Below are positions 30,521-39,125 of a stretch of DNA of 64,000 bases, one piece after another. The stretch is from Laribacter hongkongensis DSM 14985. Lineage in GTDB: Bacteria > Pseudomonadota > Gammaproteobacteria > Burkholderiales > Aquaspirillaceae. Where the stretch lies: assembly GCF_000423285.1 (NCBI RefSeq), contig NZ_AUHR01000006.1, positions 1 to 64,000 on the forward strand, written 5' to 3'. The position numbers and the translations under genes are program-made. The notes below the pieces were generated by a model that saw only the letters and a program-made list of their open reading frames with translations, did not search any database and was not told the origin of the DNA. How positions within the stretch are numbered: the stretch's first letter is position 1; each line of letters starts with the position of its first letter.

Positions 30521-31366
30521 ATGAACAAATCCCTCTATCAGCGCCGCCGTTTCACCAATGCCTTCAACCTGACCATGTCGATGGCCACGGTGGCGTTCGG
30601 CCTGTTCTGGCTGGCCTGGATCCTCTACACCCTGCTGGCCAACGGCCTGTCGGGCATTTCTCCGGACATCTTCACCAAGATCACCCCGCCGCCAGGCAGC
30701 CAGGGCGGTCTGGCCAACGCCATCTACGGCAGCCTGCTGATGACGTTCTTCGGCACCCTGATCGGCACGCCGATCGGCATCCTGGCCGGCGTGTACCTGG
30801 CCGAGTTCGGCAACCGCGGCTGGCTGGCTCCGGCCACGCGCTTCATCAACGACATCCTGCTGTCGGCGCCGTCAATCGTGATCGGCCTGTTCATCTACGA
30901 AGTCTACGTCGTGTCGGTCGGCCACTTTTCCGGCTGGGCCGGCTCGATGGCGCTGGCCCTGATCGTGATTCCGGTGGTGGTGCGCACGACGGAAAACATG
31001 CTGCGCCTCGTGCCCAACAGCCTGCGTGAAGCCGCGGCAGCACTGGGTGCTCCGCAGTGGAAGGTGATCCTCGGTGTCACCCTGCGTGCCTCCAAGGCCG
31101 GGGTGCTGACTGGCATCCTGCTGGCCGTGGCCCGCATTTCCGGCGAAACCGCTCCGCTGCTGTTCACCGCGCTCAACAACCAGTTCTGGAATTCGGACAT
31201 GAACGCGCCGATGGCCAACCTGCCGATCGTGATCTTCCAGTTCGCCATGAGCCCGTACGACGACTGGCACACGCTGGCCTGGGCCGGCTCGTTGCTGATC
31301 ACCTTCAGCGTCCTTGCCCTCAACATCCTCGCCCGCGTGCTGGGCAGCAAAAACGCCCACAAATAA
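30521..31366 (+). CDS. pstA: PstA phosphate ABC permease
   Basis: A 281-residue second permease subunit of PstSCAB. Membrane segments from about residue 18; conserved stretches [52 protein letters not shown] and the EAA loop [23 protein letters not shown]. 14 nt after pstC. Confidence 0.96.
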   Translation: MNKSLYQRRRFTNAFNLTMSMATVAFGLFWLAWILYTLLANGLSGISPDIFTKITPPPGSQGGLANAIYGSLLMTFFGTLIGTPIGILAGVYLAEFGNRGWLAPATRFINDILLSAPSIVIGLFIYEVYVVSVGHFSGWAGSMALALIVIPVVVRTTENMLRLVPNSLREAAAALGAPQWKVILGVTLRASKAGVLTGILLAVARISGETAPLLFTALNNQFWNSDMNAPMANLPIVIFQFAMSPYDDWHTLAWAGSLLITFSVLALNILARVLGSKNAHK

Positions 31367-31387
31367 GCCTTACCGGATACTGCGACC

Positions 31388-32155
31388 ATGATGACCAACG
31401 AAAACATCAAGCTCGAGGTCAAGGACCTCAACTTCTACTACGGCAATTTCCACGCCCTCAAGAGCATCAACATGCAGATCCCGACCGGCAAGGTCACCGC
31501 CTTCATCGGCCCGTCGGGATGCGGCAAATCGACACTGCTGCGGATTTTCAACCGCATGTACGAGCTGTATCCGGGCCTGCGTGCCGAAGGCGAACTGCTG
31601 CTGGACGGCAAGAACATCCTCGGCCGTGACGTGGACGTGAACCTGCTGCGCGCCAAGGTCGGCATGGTGTTCCAGAAGCCGACCCCGTTCCCGATGTCGA
31701 TTTTCGACAACGTGGCCTTCGGCGTGCGCCTCTACGAAAAGCTCAGCAAGAGCGAACTGGAAGAACGGGTGGAATGGGCCCTGCGCAAGGCCGCCATCTG
31801 GGACGAGGTGAAAAACAAGCTCAACCAGTCCGGCAACTCGCTGTCCGGCGGCCAGCAACAGCGCCTGTGCATCGCCCGCGCCGTGGCCTCCAAGCCCGAG
31901 GTGCTGCTGCTGGACGAGCCGACTTCGGCACTGGACCCGATCTCGACGGCACAGATCGAGGAGCTGGTGCACGAGCTCAAGGAGAACTACACCATCGCCA
32001 TCGTCACCCACAACATGCAGCAGGCTGCCCGCGTATCGGACTACACCGCCTACATGTACCTGGGCGAGCTGATCGAATTCGACCAGACCGACACCATTTT
32101 CACCACGCCGAAGCAGAAGGCGACTGAGGATTACATCACCGGCAAGTTCGGCTGA
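31388..32155 (+). CDS. pstB: PstB phosphate ABC ATPase
   Basis: A 255-residue ATPase of the phosphate importer. Walker [11 protein letters not shown]-loop [17 protein letters not shown] (PstB-specific), signature [14 protein letters not shown], Walker [13 protein letters not shown], and switch His in [14 protein letters not shown]. Standard length. It ends the operon; phoU, which often follows, is not present in the window. Confidence 0.97.
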   Translation: MMTNENIKLEVKDLNFYYGNFHALKSINMQIPTGKVTAFIGPSGCGKSTLLRIFNRMYELYPGLRAEGELLLDGKNILGRDVDVNLLRAKVGMVFQKPTPFPMSIFDNVAFGVRLYEKLSKSELEERVEWALRKAAIWDEVKNKLNQSGNSLSGGQQQRLCIARAVASKPEVLLLDEPTSALDPISTAQIEELVHELKENYTIAIVTHNMQQAARVSDYTAYMYLGELIEFDQTDTIFTTPKQKATEDYITGKFG

Positions 32156-32165
32156 CTCCTCTCCC

Positions 32166-32378
32166 TCAGCCCCGTGTGCTGCCCGAACGCCCGTTCCTGC
32201 CGGACGGGCGTTTTGCCGTGCGGGCATCTTGCTGCTTCTGCCGGGCCACGTTCGCCAGCAGGGTCGACAGCGTCTGCCAGACGATCAGCATCCACGGCCC
32301 CCTGCGGGCCAGCCGCCCCTGAAACCGCTGCCCCAGTGCCAGCAGCACCCACGGCAGCACTCGCCAGAAAAATGGCAT
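32166..32378 (-). CDS. Small hypothetical protein (70 aa)
   Basis: A short ORF 46 nt after the tamB stop on the same strand. It has a good ribosome binding site (GGAAGGAATGAC before the ATG at 32378). The product has a hydrophobic N-terminus (MPFFWRVLPWVLLALGQ), a second apolar stretch (GPWMLIVWQTLSTLLANVA) and a basic, Gly/Ser-rich C-terminus (KRPSGRNGRSGSTRG). The family is not recognised. Its last codons run through the terminator of the convergent pst operon, so the C-terminal sequence is probably constrained by the hairpin, or the ORF is spurious. It is not needed for TamAB function as known elsewhere. Confidence 0.45.
   Translation of the reverse strand: MPFFWRVLPWVLLALGQRFQGRLARRGPWMLIVWQTLSTLLANVARQKQQDARTAKRPSGRNGRSGSTRG
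32186..32214 (+). terminator. Terminator of the pst operon
   Basis: The arms AACGCCCGT (32186-32194) and ACGGGCGTT (32204-32212) form a 9-bp stem; the T-run continues TTTTG. It starts 31 nt after the pstB stop and overlaps the end of the small convergent ORF. Confidence 0.75.
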
Positions 32379-32424
32379 GTCATTCCTTCCTTGCCGTACC
32401 GGCATCCAATTCCTGTAAGACCGG

Positions 32425-35400
32425 TCAGTGCCGCGCCGGGTTCCGTTCCGGCGGGGGCGCCGGCGTATCAAAATACAGGGTATAGAACAGATCCACCGCA
32501 TTGTCGGTGCCGGCCCGCGCCACCACCGACCAGCGCCGGGACAGCTGGTAGGTCAGCTTAACGATCTGGCTGGCATCCTCGATCCCCTGCTCGTAACTCA
32601 GGTACAGCCGCTCTGACAGCCTCTTGCCCAGTGTCAGCACCTGCGTGGTCAGGTCACTGCTGCCCGTGCCGTCATCCAGCGCTGACGTACGGGTCGACAG
32701 GCCGATCTCGTCCAGCCCGAAGGTATTGGCAATCTGCTGCTGCAACGGCACGGCATCGGCATCCGACAGCAACACGCTGGCAGCCGTCAGCAGCAGGCCG
32801 GCATCCTCCGCACCACCGCTCAGCCCGGCCCGCCCCAGGATCAGCCACGACAGCTTTTCGTTGTCCGGCACGTTGGGGGTCGACACCAGCTTGACCTGCA
32901 GGCGGTTGACCGTTCCGCTGACCTGCACCCCGGCCTCGACCGGCAAGCCGGTCCGCACCGCGAGGATATCCAGCCCCGGATTGTCGATCGGCCCCTGGAA
33001 CGTGACCACCCCATGTTCTATGGTCAGGTCCTGGCCATAGGCCCGGTAGCGGCCATCGACCACATCGACCTGCCCGGTAGCCGACAGCGGCTGCGTCGGG
33101 CTGGCCGTGATGCGCAATGCTCCTTTCAGCAGGGCATCGACGCCATGCCCCATCAGTTTCAGGTTGTCGCCCAGCCCCACGGTCACGTTCAGCCAGAAAG
33201 GCTTGGTCCGCCCTTCGCGTGCCGCCGGTCGCGGCATGCCTACCACCACCACATCGTCACTGAGCCTGGGCCGGTCGCCCTTGGGAATGTCGATCCGCCC
33301 GCGCAGCACGTCGACGCGGCCATCAACCACCACGCCCTTGGCTTCCAGCGTTGCCTGCAACTGACCGTTGACCGTCAGGTTGCGGTCCGGCCGGTTCAGT
33401 GCCTGGAAGTCACGCAGGTCCAGCGACACCAGCCCTGTCGGCTCGTCCGATTCCAGCCCCAGCCAGCCCGAGCCGCTCAGGCTGCCGCGACCGCCGGCAA
33501 AGCGCAGCGACGTCAGCAGCAGACGCTGCTTTTGCAGCTGGATGTCAAATTCCCCCTCCTTGGCCGATACGCCGAGGTCGGCATCCTGGTAGGCCAGCCC
33601 GCGCCCGCGCAGATATCCGGCAAAGCTGCGCTGGCCTGCCGATCCGCTGATGCTGACATCCATTTCCAGCCGCCCGGCCAGACTGGCCGTCGGCCCGGCA
33701 TACACACTGGCCCACGCCAGGGACGGCATGTCGGCCTGCGCGCGCAGTTGTTGCCAGACAGCCTCGGCCCAGCGCCAGTCACCGCCGACCCGCGGAATGC
33801 GGCTGGTACTGCTCAGGGTGGCAGAGCCGAAAGTGGCTGACTGCAATGACAGGGTCGACAGCACCCGGTCACCTTCCAGCGATCCCTCCAGGCTCATGGC
33901 CGTCAGCTTCAGCGTTACCGGACGCGGCAGGTCACGCTGGGTAACCGACAGGTCACCGGCTTGCCGCCGGACGGCAAAGCGTCCGGCCAGCCGGTCGGTC
34001 GCCCGCACGTCCCAGTCGGCAGCCAGTTGCAGGTTGCTCTGCACCGGCAAATCGGCCTGCGGAAATTTCGCCAGCCAGTCGGCCAGCACGACATTGTCGA
34101 CCTGGCCGCGACTGACCAGCGCACCCGGACGCCAGTCCAGCACCGGCACGCTGATGCGTGCAGCCAGTGCTTCCATCTGCAAACCGCGCACGCCCACTCG
34201 GCCGGCACCGGCATCCAGCTCGACCGGCGCCAGCAGGCGCACCGGCCAGCGCCCGCGGTTTTCCAGCGTGTCGATCCACCCGCGCCAGCCCCACGGCGCC
34301 TCTTGCACACCACCCTGCGCTGCCAGTTGCAGGCTGAGCACCTGCCCGGCCAGTGAGCCGTCCAGCGCCAGCTGCATCCGGTGGCGCGCACGGCTGCCAT
34401 CCAGTGACAGGGTTGTCCGCTTCAGCTCCACGTCCGGCAGGCGTACACCGCTGGCATCCAGGCGGATGGCCAGTGGTGCCGTGGCCGCGGCCGGCAGCCG
34501 GGCATCCAGCTCGGCACGATCAATGCGGACGGCAAACGGCAGTGCCAGCCCGGCTGCCCGCAACCGGGCGTCCACCACGGGTGACTGCAAGGAACCGGAC
34601 AGGCTGCCCTGTCCGCTGACCGTACCGGCAAAGCCACCCCCCAGGGCCGCCAGCCGCGGGGCATCCAGCACGAACGCCAGCGTCTGCCCCGGTTTTCCCC
34701 AGGCACCGCTGGCCTGCACACGGTTACCGGCCACGGCCAGCTGCACGTCCATCTTGCGGATGCCGTCAGCCGCTGCGGCAATGCGGGCATGCCCGGACAA
34801 GGGCTCTCCGGCCAGCCGGCTGGGTCCGAACTGCCAGTCGAGTGTGGCATCCAGCGGCGCCAGCTGTCCTTTGGCCTGCCAGTCGGCCTGGATGTCGGAT
34901 ACCGGCGCAGCCGGCAGGTAGCGCGCCAGATCCAGCCGGGCCACCTGGCCTGCAAGGGCAAAGTGCTGTTCGCCATGCAGGGCCAAATCGCCTTCTGCCG
35001 TCACGCGGGCCGCTCCGTCCACAAACCTGAGCTGCGCCAGCTGAAGCTGGCGGGCAGCCGCAGCGCCTTTCAGCGCCAGTCGTCCGGTCAGGGTACGCCC
35101 GCGATCGTCCAGCGCCAGCTCCACCACGGGCTCCGGCAGCTGTCCGCCCAGCCCGATCCTGCCGCCGATACGGGTCGGCAGCACCGGCACCAGTTGCGCC
35201 AGATCGACACCGGCCAGCGTAGCCGTCAGTCCCAGCCGCTCGCCTTGCAGTTCTCCTGCCACTCCGATCGTGCCGCCCAAGGCACGGATTTCACTGTCCG
35301 AGACCTGCCAGCGGGCACCGTCAATGTCCACGCGCACCGTAGCCTGTTCCAGCGGCAAACGGTCGTCCGGCCAGATGCCGGCCAGTGCATTGACCAGCTG

Positions 35401-36360
35401 CAACCGGCCGTTGCCGGCCAGCCGGCTGCCGTCGCCCTGCGTCGCCAGGTCCAGGTCCAGACGAATGTCGGTACGCGGCAGGCCGGCCCCCAGGCGGGAC
35501 AGGTCCAGCCGTGCAAGCTGCAATTGCGCCTGCCGCAGGCGTCGATAGCTGACCGGCTCGAACGGCGACAGGGTAGCGACCAGGGCACCGCTGGCACCGG
35601 CAAAGGCCAGCCCGCCGCCCACGTGCAGGTCAAGCAACGAGCCGGACAGCGCCAGCCGGATTTCGGCCGGTTCGGGCCGCTCGCCCGCCAGCCGCCCCTT
35701 GGCGACCACGAGGGCAGATATTCCGAACGGACGCACACCGTCCAGCGTGGCTTCGCCCTCCAGCCCGGCCCATGGAGTGCTGGCATGGGACAGGGTCAGG
35801 TGCGTGCGCCGTCCGTCGCTGCTGACCCGCGCCTGCACGTGGCCCAAGACCGGCTCGCCCCTGGCGTCCAGCGCCAGTGATGCCAGCGAGAACTGGCGGA
35901 TGTCCAGCGCCAGCGGCAGGGTCAGCGAATCCGGCGCCGTTGACGGGGCCGGATCAGGCTGGCTGACCACGCGCAGGTCGCCCAAAGCCAGCAGGTCGAC
36001 CCGCACGGCGTGCTGCTGCCACAGGGCAGAGGGCTGCCAGGCCAGCTCCAGCCGTGACAGGCTGAGTTGCGTGGTCGCGGATTCGAAACGGATGTCGTGC
36101 AACTGCCAGCGGGAAAACAGGTCGCCTCCGGCGGCCGCCACGGTCAGCCGGCCGCCGCTTCCCCACTCGATCACCTGCACCAGCCGGGTCAGGCCGGCGC
36201 TGTCTCGTGCGCTGGCCAGCAGCCCGGCCACTGCGCCCAGGGCCAGCAGCAATGCCAGCGTCACGCCCAGCAGCGTGCGCCACAGCCAGCGGAGCCGGGC
36301 TTTGGGAGCTGGCGATGTTTCTTCAGAGTCAGACAGGGAAACCGGCGGTTCGTCGTGCAT
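32425..36360 (-). CDS. tamB: TamB, translocation and assembly module inner-membrane subunit
   Basis: A 1311-residue protein of the AsmA/TamB superfamily. One N-terminal membrane anchor (RTLLGVTLALLLALGAVAGLLA, about residues 27-48), then a very long periplasmic beta-rich region and a C-terminal DUF490 domain (from about 950) ending LFYTLYFDTP. TamB bridges the periplasm as a hydrophobic groove and works with outer-membrane TamA in autotransporter assembly and phospholipid traffic. The start codon overlaps the tamA stop by one base (TGATG), so the pair is translationally coupled. Length is close to the family norm (about 1260-1400). Confidence 0.93.
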   Translation of the reverse strand: MHDEPPVSLSDSEETSPAPKARLRWLWRTLLGVTLALLLALGAVAGLLASARDSAGLTRLVQVIEWGSGGRLTVAAAGGDLFSRWQLHDIRFESATTQLSLSRLELAWQPSALWQQHAVRVDLLALGDLRVVSQPDPAPSTAPDSLTLPLALDIRQFSLASLALDARGEPVLGHVQARVSSDGRRTHLTLSHASTPWAGLEGEATLDGVRPFGISALVVAKGRLAGERPEPAEIRLALSGSLLDLHVGGGLAFAGASGALVATLSPFEPVSYRRLRQAQLQLARLDLSRLGAGLPRTDIRLDLDLATQGDGSRLAGNGRLQLVNALAGIWPDDRLPLEQATVRVDIDGARWQVSDSEIRALGGTIGVAGELQGERLGLTATLAGVDLAQLVPVLPTRIGGRIGLGGQLPEPVVELALDDRGRTLTGRLALKGAAAARQLQLAQLRFVDGAARVTAEGDLALHGEQHFALAGQVARLDLARYLPAAPVSDIQADWQAKGQLAPLDATLDWQFGPSRLAGEPLSGHARIAAAADGIRKMDVQLAVAGNRVQASGAWGKPGQTLAFVLDAPRLAALGGGFAGTVSGQGSLSGSLQSPVVDARLRAAGLALPFAVRIDRAELDARLPAAATAPLAIRLDASGVRLPDVELKRTTLSLDGSRARHRMQLALDGSLAGQVLSLQLAAQGGVQEAPWGWRGWIDTLENRGRWPVRLLAPVELDAGAGRVGVRGLQMEALAARISVPVLDWRPGALVSRGQVDNVVLADWLAKFPQADLPVQSNLQLAADWDVRATDRLAGRFAVRRQAGDLSVTQRDLPRPVTLKLTAMSLEGSLEGDRVLSTLSLQSATFGSATLSSTSRIPRVGGDWRWAEAVWQQLRAQADMPSLAWASVYAGPTASLAGRLEMDVSISGSAGQRSFAGYLRGRGLAYQDADLGVSAKEGEFDIQLQKQRLLLTSLRFAGGRGSLSGSGWLGLESDEPTGLVSLDLRDFQALNRPDRNLTVNGQLQATLEAKGVVVDGRVDVLRGRIDIPKGDRPRLSDDVVVVGMPRPAAREGRTKPFWLNVTVGLGDNLKLMGHGVDALLKGALRITASPTQPLSATGQVDVVDGRYRAYGQDLTIEHGVVTFQGPIDNPGLDILAVRTGLPVEAGVQVSGTVNRLQVKLVSTPNVPDNEKLSWLILGRAGLSGGAEDAGLLLTAASVLLSDADAVPLQQQIANTFGLDEIGLSTRTSALDDGTGSSDLTTQVLTLGKRLSERLYLSYEQGIEDASQIVKLTYQLSRRWSVVARAGTDNAVDLFYTLYFDTPAPPPERNPARH

Positions 36361-38102
36361 CAGAAACTCACATCCAGCGTGAAATGCAGCCGTGCCTGCC
36401 GGGCATCCACGCCATAAGCGAGGTCAAGCCCCAGCGGACCGACCGGGCTGGCCCAGCGGGCACCAACACCGTAGCCCACGGCAAAGCGGAAATCCTGCCA
36501 GCGGCGGGCAGCGTTGCCGGCGTCGACAAATACCGCGGCAGCCCACTTGGGCGTGACCGGGTACAGGTATTCGGCGCTGGCTACGCCCAGCACGCGGCCA
36601 CCGAGCACGGCTCCGCCCTCTTCGACCCCGAGGCTCTGATAGGCATAACCGCGCACGCTGCCGGCACCCCCGGTCCGGAACAGGACATCGTTGGGCACCT
36701 GGTCGCCATCGCTGGCAAACACTTCGCCCACTTCACCGCGCAGGATGCTCCAGCCCCAGCGTGGGCTGAACGGTATGTAGAGCACCCCCTTGGCGTAGCC
36801 GCGCACGAAACTGGTATCCGACAGCACGCCTTTGGCTGCACCGGACAGCTCGCTGCGCCAGGTGTAGCCACGACGCGGATTCAGCGGATTGTCGACGGCA
36901 CGCTGGCTCCACGACCAGCCCAGCATCAGCGCCTGTGTATTGCTGTCCGGCTGGCCGCTGATGCGGGCACGTTCGCCGATATAAGTCAGGCCAGTGGACA
37001 TCTCGATGTTGTTGCGGTTACGGCTGCGGCTGACGGCATAACGGTACAGCGACGTGTCCAGTCCCTGGATGTCGCTGCGCTCGTAGCGCGCGACGCCGTT
37101 CCAGACGTAGCCCTTGCTGTCCAGCGGCAGCGTCAGCTCGGCTCCGGCCCGCTGCTCCTTGCTCTCGAGCCGGACACCAGCATCAAGGATCCAGCCGCGC
37201 TGGAACAGGTTGACATTCCGCCATGACACTTCGCCGCGTTCACCGGTATTGGTGCTGTAACCCAGGCCGAAACTGACTTTCTGTTGCGGTCCTTCCGTCA
37301 GGTCGACTTCGACCGGAGCTGCGGCGGCAGTGTCCGGGTCGGAATCAAGCCGGACGAACACACTGGAAAAATACGGCGTGTTTTGCAGGGCTGACTGGAA
37401 ATCCAGCAAGGCCCGCTGGCTGTATACGTCTCCTTCGTGGAACCCGGCCAGCCGCTCGACGATGGCGGACGGATAGTTGTAAAGCCCCTTCACCTTGAGC
37501 GGGCCGAAGAAATATGCCGGTCCGCTGTCCCAGCGGGCACTGAGCCGGGCATTGCCGGAGGCCGGGTCGATCAGGGCTTCGCTGGAAACCAGCCTCGCAG
37601 TCGGATAGCGGCGGGCCAGCAGGGTCAGCAAGGCCGCTTTTTTGGAGTCGTCCCAGCCGGACTGGGTAAAGCGGTCACCGTCGTTCAGCGACCACACCCG
37701 GTAGAGGCGCTGCCGGCGCCGCTCGAGATTGGGGTCGTCCTCGATCGCACCGGCAAGCGTCAGGTCGACGCTGCCGACCAATACCGGCGGGCCGTCCGAC
37801 ACGGTAATGCTGATGACGTCCTCACCACCGGATTCGCCGTGTTGCCAGTGCGTCAGCACTTCGGGGCGGAAATATCCCTGGGTGGCCGTCAGGCTTTGCA
37901 CGTCTGCCGGGATACCCTGGTACAGCCGCTCAAGCTGCTCGGTCGTCATCTCCGGGTAGTCGCGCCATTTCATGATTTCCAGATAGCTGGCCAACAGCGG
38001 CTCAAGGCTGCCGGGCGCGTCGATCTCTACCCGGTAGCCTGCATGGACAGCAGCCGGAAGCATCAGGAACAGACCGCAGGTGACAGAAAGCAGACGGCGC
38101 AT
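36360..38102 (-). CDS. tamA: TamA, outer-membrane Omp85 subunit of the TAM complex
   Basis: A 580-residue Omp85-family protein. The signal peptide is RRLLSVTCGLFLMLPAAVHA. Three POTRA domains follow (about residues 22-270), then a 16-strand barrel with the family motifs KVSFGLGYSTNTGERGEVSW, GYVWNGVARYERSD, RRGYTWRSELSGAAKG and the C-terminal strand RLHFTLDVSF. It inserts in the outer membrane and partners TamB. The ATG at 38102 puts the signal peptide at the N-terminus. An ATG ten codons upstream (38132) is an alternative, with a loosely spaced GAGG. Confidence 0.93.
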   Translation of the reverse strand: MRRLLSVTCGLFLMLPAAVHAGYRVEIDAPGSLEPLLASYLEIMKWRDYPEMTTEQLERLYQGIPADVQSLTATQGYFRPEVLTHWQHGESGGEDVISITVSDGPPVLVGSVDLTLAGAIEDDPNLERRRQRLYRVWSLNDGDRFTQSGWDDSKKAALLTLLARRYPTARLVSSEALIDPASGNARLSARWDSGPAYFFGPLKVKGLYNYPSAIVERLAGFHEGDVYSQRALLDFQSALQNTPYFSSVFVRLDSDPDTAAAAPVEVDLTEGPQQKVSFGLGYSTNTGERGEVSWRNVNLFQRGWILDAGVRLESKEQRAGAELTLPLDSKGYVWNGVARYERSDIQGLDTSLYRYAVSRSRNRNNIEMSTGLTYIGERARISGQPDSNTQALMLGWSWSQRAVDNPLNPRRGYTWRSELSGAAKGVLSDTSFVRGYAKGVLYIPFSPRWGWSILRGEVGEVFASDGDQVPNDVLFRTGGAGSVRGYAYQSLGVEEGGAVLGGRVLGVASAEYLYPVTPKWAAAVFVDAGNAARRWQDFRFAVGYGVGARWASPVGPLGLDLAYGVDARQARLHFTLDVSF

Positions 38103-38138
38103 GCTGGCGTCAGGAAATCGCAGAAAAGGCATGGTTTT

Positions 38139-38167
38139 ACGTTACCTCGTGAAACCCGCCCGGTCAA
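38139..38167 (-). promoter_or_regulatory. Candidate promoter for tamA-tamB
   Basis: On the minus strand TTGACC (38162-38167), a 17-nt spacer and TAACGT (38139-38144). The -10 box is poor. If used, transcription starts close to 38132, which favours the tamA start at 38102. Confidence 0.35.
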
Positions 38168-38210
38168 AAGCCATTGGGATAAGCCGGTACGTTTCCGCCG
38201 GCAGACACGC

Positions 38211-38378
38211 TTGACAAGCCGGACGGCCCGTACCAGACTGCACGGCATGAATACGCAATCCTTCCTCGCCTGCTCTTATTATTGGTACCGCACCTCCACG
38301 GGCGGCGCCAGGCTTGAGTGACGAGCAAGGAAACCCAGCTACAGAGTGCCGCCGCAATTCCGGCGGCATTCTTGTTTC
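38211..38378 (+). promoter_or_regulatory. Putative transcription attenuator (leader with Tyr/Trp codons plus terminator)
   Basis: This explains most of the 334-nt gap between tamA and the next plus-strand gene. In order: a perfect TTGACA (38211-38216) with a weak -10 (CAGACT, 38234-38239, 17-nt spacer); a 24-codon leader ORF (38247-38321); region 1, CTC plus GCCTG (38265-38272), able to pair with CAGGC and GAG at 38309-38318; region 2, GGCGGCGC (38301-38308), able to pair over 8 bp with GTGCCGCC (38346-38353); and a perfect 8-bp terminator-like stem (38347-38354 with 38361-38368) followed by TTCTTGTTTC. The antiterminator and terminator use the same bases at 38347-38353, so they exclude each other, as in classical amino acid attenuators. 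The pairing was done by eye. Confidence 0.6.
38247..38321 (+). CDS. Putative leader peptide with Tyr-Tyr-Trp-Tyr run
   Basis: A 24-residue ORF, reading MNTQSFLACS, then YYWYR, then TSTGGARLE. Codons 11-14 are TAT TAT TGG TAC. The stop codon (38319-38321) is 25 nt before the terminator-like stem, the spacing seen in ribosome-mediated attenuators. No clear Shine-Dalgarno precedes the ATG, and the candidate -10 box would place the transcription start almost at the ATG. That is the main weakness of the call. It ends 115 nt before the gene of unknown function at 38437. Confidence 0.5.
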   Translation: MNTQSFLACSYYWYRTSTGGARLE

Positions 38379-38436
38379 AGGCAGTACGAGCGGCAAGCCC
38401 CGGAAAACGCAGCCAGACCCGACCGGAGCCCGCATC

Positions 38437-38976
38437 ATGACTGACCCCATACTGACCCGCCTGCTGTCTTCCCTGTCTTCGACGCTCGGCGAGCGCCTGC
38501 ATGTCCTGCCGCATGCTGCCATCACCGTACTGATTGACGACGTGGCCTTCATCGATGCCATGCCCGCCCGCATGGCCGAAACCCGCAGCCGCGTACTGAC
38601 CCTGCTTACCCAGTTGCTGGTGCAGCAACCTGCTGCCGCACAGCTCACTCCGGTACTCGCCAGCCAGTTGCCCCTGCTGCACGCTGCCACCCATCTGCTG
38701 CGAAGCCGCCAGCCACAACTCCAGCCGGCCGAAGCGCGCCTGACAGCCGCTGCCCTGCTGCTGGATGCCGAAGCGCCCGAAGGCACGTCTCCGGTACGGC
38801 AACTGGCCCGGACGGGCAGGACTGCGACGCCGGACCATCATGCACTGGTGCATGTTTCGCTTGAGGACATCGAACCGGCAGCCCTGACGCTGGATGCCGG
38901 CAGCCTCTGGTCCCTGCTCTGCCCGGCCACCCTGAGCTGTCGTTCCCTGGCCGACATCGGCCTGACTGCCGCCTGA
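38437..38976 (+). CDS. Hypothetical protein, Leu/Ala-rich (179 aa)
   Basis: The family is not recognised. The product is 179 residues, rich in Leu, Ala, Thr and Gln, with predicted helices (TRLLSSLSSTLGERL, VLTLLTQLLVQQPAAAQLTP, SQLPLLHAATHLLRS) and no clear signal peptide or membrane segment. It has no tyrosine and a single tryptophan, which is odd given the Tyr/Trp-rich leader in front of it. Start chosen at the ATG at 38437, preceded by GGAG; an in-frame TTG at 38314 would run through the terminator hairpin. It is convergent with the chemoreceptor gene. Whether it is a true gene rests on its ribosome binding site, uninterrupted length and the regulatory-looking leader. Confidence 0.6.
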   Translation: MTDPILTRLLSSLSSTLGERLHVLPHAAITVLIDDVAFIDAMPARMAETRSRVLTLLTQLLVQQPAAAQLTPVLASQLPLLHAATHLLRSRQPQLQPAEARLTAAALLLDAEAPEGTSPVRQLARTGRTATPDHHALVHVSLEDIEPAALTLDAGSLWSLLCPATLSCRSLADIGLTAA

Positions 38977-39024
38977 ATACCGTGCGCCCTGCACATCCCG
39001 GTCAGTTGAAGGGATGTCATTGCA

Positions 39025-39056
39025 GCCGGCCCTGCGCCGGGCGTGTTTGTCCGTTT
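39025..39056 (+). terminator. Candidate terminator after the hypothetical gene
   Basis: A short GC stem (CCGGC with GCCGG, loop CCTGC, 39026-39040) followed by a U-rich tail ending TTTTT at 39054-39058. A second perfect 8-bp hairpin (39105-39122) lies just beside the end of the convergent chemoreceptor gene, without a U-tract. Confidence 0.45.
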
Positions 39057-39125
39057 TTCCATACCAGAATTGAAAACGGGCCGCATGCTGCGACCCGTCA
39101 CATGAGCGGCCGGACGGCCGCTGGC

